Part shown: positions 1 to 5,286 of the stretch, piece by piece
Layout: every line of letters begins with the position of its first letter
Numbering within the stretch: position 1 is the stretch's first letter
DNA from: B1 sp964355075
GTDB taxonomy: Bacteria; Bacteroidota; Bacteroidia; UKL13-3
Length of the DNA: 21,137 nucleotides
Direction of reading: 5' to 3'
NCBI GenBank assembly: GCA_964355075.1
Contig: CAYHCF010000045.1
Span: forward strand, 1-21,137
Position numbers and translations under genes: made by a program
Notes under the pieces: model-generated
Databases searched by the model: none
Told to the model about the DNA's origin: nothing
The model's input: the letters and a program-made list of their open reading frames with translations, nothing else

Positions 1-18
1 ATCCCTCACTCTCCGCCA
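1..18 (+). tRNA. 3' end of a probable tRNA-Ser (partial, cut by window edge)
   Basis: The first 18 bases can be read as the T-stem 3' strand CCCTC, acceptor 3' strand ACTCTCC, discriminator G and encoded CCA of a tRNA-Ser. A good hairpin terminator follows at once. The rest of the gene would lie outside the window, so the cloverleaf cannot be verified. A G discriminator fits serine rather than leucine. It could also be only a duplicated fragment like the copy at 1963-1980. Confidence 0.5.
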
Positions 19-24
19 AACAGC

Positions 25-63
25 AAAAAAGCCTCGTCCCGCTTCACGGGACTGGGCTTTTTT
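25..63 (+). terminator. Rho-independent terminator after the tRNA end
   Basis: The stem pairs AAAAAAGCC (25-33) with GGCTTTTTT (55-63) and GTCCCG (36-41) with CGGGAC (47-52). There is a two-base internal loop and a five-base apical loop CTTCA, and the stem ends in a run of T. It lies seven bases downstream of the CCA end and would terminate the tRNA transcript. The A-rich left arm means it may also act on the opposite strand. Confidence 0.7.
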
Positions 64-360
64 GTTTTCGGGCGTGTCAAAACGCAACAAAGTGAAGTTT
101 TGTAAACGGCAGAAAATAAAAAGCCCATGAGCGATAGCGAAAGGCTTTTATGATGTTTGAAGCCTCCACCCCTCAGGGATCATGGAGCGCAGCGGAATAA
201 TCCCAAAATTACTTGAGGATCGCATATCAGTACAAGCTACAGCGACGAAGTCGTACTCATCTCAGATTCTTTTGAAGAATCAAAGGGAAAAAATGTATGG
301 CTAATAATCTCCGGCGTCGATGGTTCTGCGTAATACTTTAGCAGCACCCAAGAGGTATTT
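64..360. other. Noncoding stretch between tRNA end and hipT
   Basis: I see no gene here. It holds small dyads: GATTCTT (265-271) with AAGAATC (275-281), and GGGAT/ATCCC around 178-208. No frame gives a recognisable protein. It may be old tRNA-flanking DNA or the left arm of the inserted element. Confidence 0.4.
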
Positions 361-1323
361 TCATGCTCGTGATGGGTCATTTATGAATAAGTTTGTGCGT
401 TGTGTAATCAATTCAGTGTATTGAAGTTTATTCTGCACATTTAAAAAGGAGACATCAATGAGTTGGATGGCTTTTGGCAACCAGGGATCTAATTTCTTGT
501 AAACGGAATTGATTTGCATTTCATTCAACTGCAAAACCAAGCCAAACCGATCAAAATACCCTTTATTGAAGTTTTTCTTTTTACCACCAAACAAGAGTGC
601 GGTATCTTCCTTATCTTTTGGTAAAATTATTTTTACATTTAACAAATCATACGCCGGCGATAGCACCCATCCTATATCTGACAGCCACATGGAGAAGTTT
701 TTTAAGTGCATATCGTTATTACCAATGATAAAATTGAAAAGCGCGAGTTCAAAAAAACGCTGTTTATCCATTAAGGTATTCACCGATAATTCTCCAATGG
801 TTTTACCAAGATTTTCCATCGTTCCTAAATATTTATTCTCCAATTCCAATATTTGCAGGAAATCGATCATATGCGTTTTAGAGCCATCCTTTTTTCGATC
901 GATGCGTTTGGTTATATAACACAATTCACCCGAAGCCAGACGGATCATATTGGAAGGCACAACATCAATTTTAAATAGTTCCGCCAATTTCATAGATAGG
1001 TGTTCGTTTTCCGGCATCTCTGGATATAATGTATTTTGTGGTTTTAATATGTATAGTCCCTCAAGTGCATTCATAATGGTTAAGCGACCATTATGTCCAT
1101 CTTCTAATCTGTTTTTTAGCCAACCCAAAGATAATTTTGGTTGCACACCCGGCACTGTGACTGATAATTCAACAGCTTCCCTGGCTAATTTTTCCATTTC
1201 ATCTAATCGATATGGCAAAGCCGGAGCAAAAGTAGTTCCATAAAAAGCTTTGATACATTTAGGATGGTAATCACCTGTATCATTCGCATTTAATTCCTCA
1301 TAACAATATAAACACTTAAGCAT
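361..1323 (-). CDS. hipT: HipT-type Ser/Thr kinase toxin (HipA-like C-terminal kinase)
   Basis: This 320-residue protein is a HipA-family kinase lacking the N-terminal subdomain, which is encoded separately just upstream as hipS. Its short N-terminus carries a CxxC...HxxC set (C4, C7, H20, C23) that may bind zinc. The glycine-rich ATP loop is TVPGVQPKLSL (56-66), and the probable ATP-binding lysine is K94 in YILKP. The catalytic loop GNNDMHLKNF (201-210) has D204 and N209, and the metal-binding aspartate is D226 in SPAYDLL. In characterised HipA/HipT the serine ahead of the glycine loop is an autophosphorylation site; here T56 occupies that place, with S54 two residues before. HipA kinases inactivate aminoacyl-tRNA synthetases (GltX; TrpS for E. 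coli HipT); the target here is unknown. The start overlaps the end of hipS by eight bases, implying translational coupling. Confidence 0.85.
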   Translation of the reverse strand: MLKCLYCYEELNANDTGDYHPKCIKAFYGTTFAPALPYRLDEMEKLAREAVELSVTVPGVQPKLSLGWLKNRLEDGHNGRLTIMNALEGLYILKPQNTLYPEMPENEHLSMKLAELFKIDVVPSNMIRLASGELCYITKRIDRKKDGSKTHMIDFLQILELENKYLGTMENLGKTIGELSVNTLMDKQRFFELALFNFIIGNNDMHLKNFSMWLSDIGWVLSPAYDLLNVKIILPKDKEDTALLFGGKKKNFNKGYFDRFGLVLQLNEMQINSVYKKLDPWLPKAIQLIDVSFLNVQNKLQYTELITQRTNLFINDPSRA

Positions 1324-1651
1324 CTTCGTTTTCTATTACCGGGTGAACACTCACAGCTCCTATTGTATTTTGACAGCATGCTAAAAGCAGTCCCGTTCTA
1401 TCATTTTTATTGATTTTCCAGCTTTTTGCTGCAATCGTTAATAGCCAGCCTTCAGGAATTAACCCATCGAAAAAAGGAAAAAGCCGTGTGCTTATATACG
1501 GGGCAGTTCTTACCGGCATTTGGAAGGAAATAAATAAATCAGGATGAGTTTGAATATAATTTTCATCGTATAAAAACGCATACTCGCCAGTATCCAATTC
1601 TTTTAGCACACCTGCCTGAATTTTGTTATATTTAATAATCGCCTGCCTCAT
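1316..1651 (-). CDS. hipS: HipS-type small antitoxin (HipA N-terminal subdomain as a separate protein)
   Basis: This 111-residue protein corresponds to N-subdomain 1 of HipA. It opens with a short beta-rich stretch (AGVLKELDTGEYAFLYDENY, 13-32). It then has the family segment FDGLIPEGWLL (61-71) and ends near LLACCQNTIGAVSVHP, like the DTxGAVxV region of HipA. In the described E. coli HipBST system this small protein is the antitoxin that blocks the HipT active site through a tryptophan; W69 is the natural candidate here. It starts two bases after the hipB stop and overlaps hipT by eight bases, so the order hipB-hipS-hipT matches known tripartite modules. The role is inferred from homology and gene order. 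An alternative is a split HipA whose two parts simply reassemble. Confidence 0.8.
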   Translation of the reverse strand: MRQAIIKYNKIQAGVLKELDTGEYAFLYDENYIQTHPDLFISFQMPVRTAPYISTRLFPFFDGLIPEGWLLTIAAKSWKINKNDRTGLLLACCQNTIGAVSVHPVIENEDA

Positions 1652-1653
1652 AT

Positions 1654-1851
1654 TTATTTCTCATTTACCGGTCCTAAAACATGACCAAACATCTTCAATA
1701 CCTGATTTACTTTGGACAAACTCAGATTGTCTTTTCCCTGCTCAATTTTTCTGATAACAGTTAATGCTACACCCGCTTTCATAGCAAGTTCCTCTTGGGT
1801 CAGCCTTAATTGTTTTCGTTTTGTTTTAACAAACTCAGCTATTAAACTCAT
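1654..1851 (-). CDS. hipB: HipB-type XRE helix-turn-helix DNA-binding protein
   Basis: This small Cro/C1-type repressor has about 65 residues from the start chosen here. The helix-turn-helix region runs through LRLTQEELAMKAGVALTVIR and IEQGKDNLSLSKVNQVLKMFG, and the protein ends shortly after at GPVNEK. The frame stays open upstream to 1944, but that part would be read through the promoter and operators. The ATG at 1851 (MSLIAEF) is therefore preferred; an ATG at 1869 (MQKHIK) lies inside an operator. HipB proteins bind inverted repeats at their own promoter and stabilise the antitoxin complex. Three matching inverted repeats lie directly upstream, which supports autoregulation. It is the first gene of the module, with hipS two bases downstream. 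Confidence 0.85.
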   Translation of the reverse strand: MSLIAEFVKTKRKQLRLTQEELAMKAGVALTVIRKIEQGKDNLSLSKVNQVLKMFGHVLGPVNEK

Positions 1852-1875
1852 TTTTATATGCTTTTGCATACAAAA
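1852..1875. promoter_or_regulatory. Putative HipB operator O3 (start-proximal)
   Basis: The arms TTTTATATG and CATACAAAA (one mismatch) are separated by a six-base spacer. The site touches the hipB start codon and overlaps the predicted -7 promoter element, so a bound repressor would block transcription start. It is weaker than O1 and shares the ATATG core. Confidence 0.5.
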
Positions 1876-1878
1876 ATA
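1871..1878 (-). promoter_or_regulatory. Predicted -7 element of the hipBST promoter
   Basis: The minus strand reads TATTTTTG, which matches the Bacteroidota -7 consensus TAnnTTTG. Transcription would begin about 12-15 bases before the ATG at 1851. A TTG about 23 bases upstream (1902-1904) could be the -33 part, slightly wider than the usual spacing. Operator O2 covers that upstream part. Confidence 0.45.
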
Positions 1879-1892
1879 ATAAATAAATGTTA

Positions 1893-1916
1893 ATTTATAT
1901 GCAATTAAATATAAAT
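1893..1916. promoter_or_regulatory. Putative HipB operator O2
   Basis: The left arm ATTTATATG (1893-1901), spacer CAATTA and right arm AATATAAAT (1908-1916) form an inverted repeat with one mismatch. It is nearly identical to O1, and its centre lies 40 bases from the O1 centre. Confidence 0.6.
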
Positions 1917-1932
1917 AATTAAACTTTAATAA

Positions 1933-1956
1933 ATTTATATGCAATTACATATAAAT
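1933..1956. promoter_or_regulatory. Putative HipB operator O1 (perfect inverted repeat)
   Basis: The arms ATTTATATG (1933-1941) and CATATAAAT (1948-1956) are exact reverse complements around the spacer CAATTA. The shared spacer and arms with O2 show a repeated protein-binding site. It ends six bases before the right tRNA repeat. Confidence 0.65.
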
Positions 1957-1962
1957 TACCAA

Positions 1963-1980
1963 ATCCCTCACTCTCCGCCA
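1963..1980 (+). repeat. Right-hand direct repeat of the tRNA-Ser 3' end (attR-like)
   Basis: This is an exact 18-base copy of positions 1-18. The DNA just upstream is operator sequence, not tRNA, so this copy is only a tRNA fragment. That is the expected product of integration at a tRNA 3' end. A strong terminator follows at 2003. Confidence 0.65.
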
Positions 1981-2002
1981 GTACCAAGGAAGGTAAAATA
2001 CT

Positions 2003-2037
2003 AAAACCCTGATTATCATAGATAATCGGGGTTTTTT
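2003..2037 (+). terminator. Strong hairpin terminator
   Basis: AAAACCC and GATTATC pair with GATAATC and GGGTTTT around the loop ATA, with a single T-G pair in the stem, and a T run follows. It lies 22 bases after the right tRNA-end repeat. It may be the ancestral terminator of the tRNA gene before insertion. The arms are symmetrical enough to work on both strands. Confidence 0.75.
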
Positions 2038-2066
2038 GTTTAAAAAAGTTAGCATTTCTAACGACT

Positions 2067-2231
2067 TTAAACGCCATTATTATTTTGCAAAGTTTGATGT
2101 ATTACATCAACTGCACCCGTCCAACCAAAAACGGAGAGTGCCCAATCAATATGCGAATCACCATCAATGGTGAATACCCCCTTTTGCACTATTTCGTTAA
2201 TAGTATACTGCAATTGGCGTATTTGTGCAAT
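2067..2231 (-). pseudogene. Unassigned protein fragment (no start codon)
   Basis: The minus strand holds a 54-codon open stretch that reads like natural protein (IVQKGVFTIDGDSHIDW, then FGWTGAVDVIHQ) and ends in TAA at 2067-2069. There is no ATG, and a stop lies immediately upstream in frame. I do not recognise the family. It is most likely the 3' end of a lost gene, possibly truncated when neighbouring DNA was inserted. It may also be a chance frame. Confidence 0.3.
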
Positions 2232-2252
2232 TTAAAATTTCTATTATCTTTG
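2222..2252 (+). promoter_or_regulatory. Bacteroidota-type promoter for the chitinase gene
   Basis: TTTG (2222-2225), a 19-base spacer and TATCTTTG (2245-2252) match the phylum's -33/-7 pattern. Transcription would start near 2258, giving a leader of about 100 bases before the GH18 gene. Confidence 0.6.
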
Positions 2253-2363
2253 GCAAGCATTTGATGGAGGCGTAAATGGTCTTCAAATCCCCAGCAGTTG
2301 CAGCATATCGTACATTAAAGGAGGTTTATCCAATGTGATAAAAAAATGGCACCAATAGTAAAA

Positions 2364-4922
2364 ATGAAAAAGACAATTGCCCTTTGCTCCCTTTTCCTGT
2401 TAATAGGTGCAAAATTAATTGCACAAATGCCAAATCCTGCTTTAGTTGGATATTGGCACAACTGGAATGATGTTAACGCTCCATACATCCAGTTAGATTC
2501 TATTGACAACCGATATAATGTAATTGAAATCGCCTTTGCTGTGCCCACATCATCATCAAATATGAATATGGTGTTTACGCCGGATGTGGTTTCACAAAGT
2601 GTGTTTATTGCTAAAGTTCACGCATTACAATTGCAAGGGAAAAAAGTTTTGATCAGCATAGGAGGTGCTACTGCCAACATTGACCTGACTACCACTGTAA
2701 ATAAAAATGCTTTCGTAAGCTCAATGACATCTATCATCAATACCTACGGATTTGATGGTATTGATATTGATATAGAAAATGGCAACTCGATTTTAATAAC
2801 CGGAGGAACAATTGCAGTTCCGTCAAATATTGCCCAAATAAATTTAATTGATGCCATCAAACAAATTATGGCAAATTATAGAACAGCACATCCGCAAAAA
2901 CTTTTGCTCACCATGGCTCCTGAAACTGCTTATGTTCAGGGTGGCCTATCAGGTTTCGGTAGTATCTGGGGAGGTTATCTGCCTATCATTGATGCATTAA
3001 GAGACTCACTTGATTTACTTCAGGTTCAATTATACAATAGTGGTTCCATGTATGGTATCGATATCAAAACCTATTCTCAAGGCACTGCTGATTTCATTCT
3101 GGCAATGACCGAATCAGTCATTCACGGATTCAATACATCAGGTGGAATGTTTACTGGATTACCTGCCAGTAAAGTAGTGGTAGGTTTGCCGGCTTGCAGC
3201 AGTGCTGCAGGTGGAGGTTTTGTTGATTCTGCTACAGTAAAAACTGCCATCAATTATTTAACAGGAAAGGGTAGCAAACCCGGCACTTATGTATTATCAA
3301 ATTCGGGCGGGTATCCTGCATTAAGAGGTATGATGACATGGTCAATCAATTGGGATGCTGTAAGTACTTGTTCAAACAGATATCAATATGCAAATAATTA
3401 TCAAAGTATTTTTGGTACAGTAATCACTGCACAAGTTCCAAAATATGTTTCAACAAACGGACTTGTTGGATTTTGGCCATTTACCGGAAATTCCAATGAC
3501 TCAAGTGGCTATGGGCTTAATTGCACCGTAAATGGAGCAACACTAACAACAGATAGATTTGGTAATGCTAATAAAGCTTATAGTTTTAATGGCATATCTT
3601 CAAAAATTATAGGCACTAATAGTTCACTATTAAATCTTATGCATAACAGGACTGTTTCTGTTTGGATTAAAAGCATCGGTAACACATCAGATGCCGGAAT
3701 TGTGGGATACCTTTCAAACGGTCATAATGGTTACCTGATTTTGTTAAGGTCATCTGGCAAACTTGCTTCCATGGAAGATAATTGGACAGGAGGAAGTAAT
3801 AATCCCCCAACTAATGGGTGGGATTATGCCAGCAGTACTAACAGTTTTTATTTAAATGATAATATTTGGCACAATTTAGTAAGTGTGAGGGAAAATGATA
3901 CAACGAGCATATATATTGATGGTGTTTTACAAAACTATACGTTAACCGCACTTATACCCAACTTCAATAGCTCATCCCTCATTATTGGTTCTTCAAATGG
4001 CGTTAGCCAATATTTTAAAGGTTCGATCGATGAAATTGGTATTTGGAGCAGGGCATTAACTCCACTAGAAATAACGAAATTAAATTATGGCTGTCCTTAT
4101 TCAATTACATCACAACCCTCCAATCAATTTGGTAATATTGGAGATAATAAAAATTTTACACTTGTACATTCCGGTTCAAATATTAATTACCAATGGCAAA
4201 CAAATCCGATAGGTTGTGGTTGGCAAAATTTATTAAATTTCAATCCATACGCAGGTGTACAAACCAATGTTCTATCCGTTTCAGGAATTTCCTATTCAAA
4301 TCATAATCAATCTTTCAGGATTATTTCAAAGGATGGGGAATGTGTTGATACTTCCAATATTGTTAAGTTATTCATATCAAATATTGCAAACGATTCATTA
4401 AGATTAAATCAATTAAAGAATGATTCCATAACAAAAGCAGCAACTATCTCTTCTTTAATAACCGACACCATTAATAAAGGTAAGACGATAGCCTTTTTAA
4501 TAACCGACTCTATCAATAAAGGTAATACAATAACCTTTTTAGAATCCGACACCACCACTAAAGGTATAACCATTCGCATGCTTAAAACGGATTTAGCAAA
4601 TAAACACGATACCATTTATGTTGCTAGTTCAATAACCAACGATACCTTGAAAATATCCATTCACACAGGGATAACTCCAACATCACCCACATTTAATTCC
4701 TTGAAAGTTTATCCAAATCCGGCTTCAACCTTTCTTCATATTGATTTAGAAAACCCAGGATACTTCATTGTCAAACTAACAGGAATATCAGGACAAACAA
4801 CCATATCCCAAAAAAGCACAACAATTGATATTTCCGGTTTAGCAAATGGAACTTATATGTTAGCAGTCTTCGATTCCAATAATAAACTAATATCCACGCA
4901 CAAGGTTGCCATCATAAAATAA
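2364..4922 (+). CDS. Secreted GH18 chitinase-like protein with LamG-like domain and T9SS sorting domain
   Basis: The protein has 852 residues from the chosen ATG; an in-frame ATG at 2346 would add six. Residue numbers here count from 2346. The signal peptide MKKTIALCSLFLLIGAKLIA is followed by Q27. The GH18 barrel spans about 32-355, with SIGG (104-107), the catalytic motif DGIDIDIE (137-144, acid E144), LLTMAPE, QLY and MMTWSINWD. This is the glycosidase family of chitinases and endo-N-acetylglucosaminidases. A LamG/concanavalin-like domain (about 370-580) and an Ig-like region (about 582-677) may bind carbohydrate. A 14-residue tandem repeat (693-748) forms a stalk ahead of the C-terminal T9SS domain (about 783-858, YPNP at 789-792). 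The product should be exported by T9SS to the surface or medium. GH18 activity is well supported; the precise glycan is not. Confidence 0.9.
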   Translation: MKKTIALCSLFLLIGAKLIAQMPNPALVGYWHNWNDVNAPYIQLDSIDNRYNVIEIAFAVPTSSSNMNMVFTPDVVSQSVFIAKVHALQLQGKKVLISIGGATANIDLTTTVNKNAFVSSMTSIINTYGFDGIDIDIENGNSILITGGTIAVPSNIAQINLIDAIKQIMANYRTAHPQKLLLTMAPETAYVQGGLSGFGSIWGGYLPIIDALRDSLDLLQVQLYNSGSMYGIDIKTYSQGTADFILAMTESVIHGFNTSGGMFTGLPASKVVVGLPACSSAAGGGFVDSATVKTAINYLTGKGSKPGTYVLSNSGGYPALRGMMTWSINWDAVSTCSNRYQYANNYQSIFGTVITAQVPKYVSTNGLVGFWPFTGNSNDSSGYGLNCTVNGATLTTDRFGNANKAYSFNGISSKIIGTNSSLLNLMHNRTVSVWIKSIGNTSDAGIVGYLSNGHNGYLILLRSSGKLASMEDNWTGGSNNPPTNGWDYASSTNSFYLNDNIWHNLVSVRENDTTSIYIDGVLQNYTLTALIPNFNSSSLIIGSSNGVSQYFKGSIDEIGIWSRALTPLEITKLNYGCPYSITSQPSNQFGNIGDNKNFTLVHSGSNINYQWQTNPIGCGWQNLLNFNPYAGVQTNVLSVSGISYSNHNQSFRIISKDGECVDTSNIVKLFISNIANDSLRLNQLKNDSITKAATISSLITDTINKGKTIAFLITDSINKGNTITFLESDTTTKGITIRMLKTDLANKHDTIYVASSITNDTLKISIHTGITPTSPTFNSLKVYPNPASTFLHIDLENPGYFIVKLTGISGQTTISQKSTTIDISGLANGTYMLAVFDSNNKLISTHKVAIIK
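4422..4631 (+). repeat. 42-base in-frame tandem repeat (14-residue unit)
   Basis: Four units begin at 4422, 4464, 4506 and 4548: DSITKAATISSLIT, DTINKGKTIAFLIT, DSINKGNTITFLES and DTTTKGITIRMLKT. A fifth, degenerate one (DLANKHDTIYVASS) follows. The conserved pattern is D-x-x-x-K-x-x-T-I-x-x-L. Regular I/L spacing over twice seven residues suggests a coiled-coil or other rod linking the catalytic part to the sorting domain. Confidence 0.75.
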
Positions 4923-4990
4923 GTGATAAATAGGTACATCTTGTGATGCTTCCATGGCTTTATCATTTATTTTATGCTGATGCGATTTAA

Positions 4991-5185
4991 ACTGAGGCCA
5001 CCACTAATCTGATGATGAACCTGGATCCGGCCTTCGACCGACGTTTTTTGATGAAGATAAAGTTTGACTTTCCCGGAGCGATAGTTAACGAGCAGGTCTG
5101 GAAAAGTATTTTGCCGGTGGGGAAGTTAAGAGGCTGGGGTTTATTTGAAACTTTTTTTTCAATCTTATATTCAAAAATAATTTAG
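4991..5185 (+). pseudogene. Remnant of an AAA+ ATPase (sensor 1 / arginine finger region)
   Basis: One frame between stops reads TEATTNLMMNLDPAFDRRFL followed by MKIKFDFPGAIVNEQVWKSI. This matches the sensor-1 to arginine-finger segment of AAA+ ATPases, where TTNL is followed by LDPAFxRRF and then KIxFxxP. The Walker A and B motifs are missing and an in-frame stop lies at 4988-4990. The sequence loses resemblance after about 5116 and ends at TAG 5183. It is a short relic of a gene once present between the two large secreted-protein genes. The family call rests on motif recognition only. Confidence 0.5.
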
Positions 5186-5277
5186 TATTTCCGTTTTCTT
5201 TTCAGGTAATCCAAAGCATTAAATTCAATTTCCTTATTAGACAGGGATCGGCTTTGTTTTAAGTAATCTATTAAATC
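5182..5277 (-). pseudogene. Short unassigned protein fragment
   Basis: The minus strand encodes 31 residues between stops (SLSNKEIEFNALDYLKRKRK near the end) with natural-looking composition and no start codon. Its stop overlaps the end of the AAA+ relic on the other strand. It could be the C-terminus of a decayed gene. I do not recognise it, and chance is possible. Confidence 0.2.
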
Positions 5278-5286
5278 TTACACTTT

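Larger units (their letters stand above)
1..1980. mobile_element. Putative small integrated element carrying hipBST, flanked by tRNA-Ser 3'-end repeats
   Basis: The same 18-base sequence, ATCCCTCACTCTCCGCCA, occurs at 1-18 and at 1963-1980 in direct orientation. It fits the 3' end of a tRNA-Ser: two T-loop bases, T-stem CCCTC, acceptor ACTCTCC, discriminator G, then CCA. Such repeats are the usual footprint of site-specific integration into a tRNA gene. The interval holds three minus-strand genes (hipB, hipS, hipT) and about 340 bases of noncoding DNA. No integrase or transposase is visible, so the element would be non-autonomous or a remnant. The hipB operator region ends only six bases from the right repeat. 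The repeat is directly visible; calling it an island is inference, because the tRNA body would lie left of the window. Confidence 0.6.

Noticed and set aside
64..360. Possible decayed gene (such as an endonuclease often found beside tRNA genes) in the left noncoding stretch
   Set aside because: No frame keeps a recognisable motif; only small hairpins can be seen.
509..1243. Plus-strand open frames opposite hipT (509-919 and 950-1243)
   Set aside because: They are antisense to a motif-complete kinase gene and their translations show no domain or natural composition.
1852..1944. Extended N-terminus for HipB starting at 1944
   Set aside because: The extra residues would be encoded by the operators and promoter and read as low-complexity Tyr/Leu/Asn sequence.
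4409..4615. Minus-strand open frame opposite the chitinase repeat
   Set aside because: It mirrors the 42-base repeat on the other strand and is a by-product of repeat structure.
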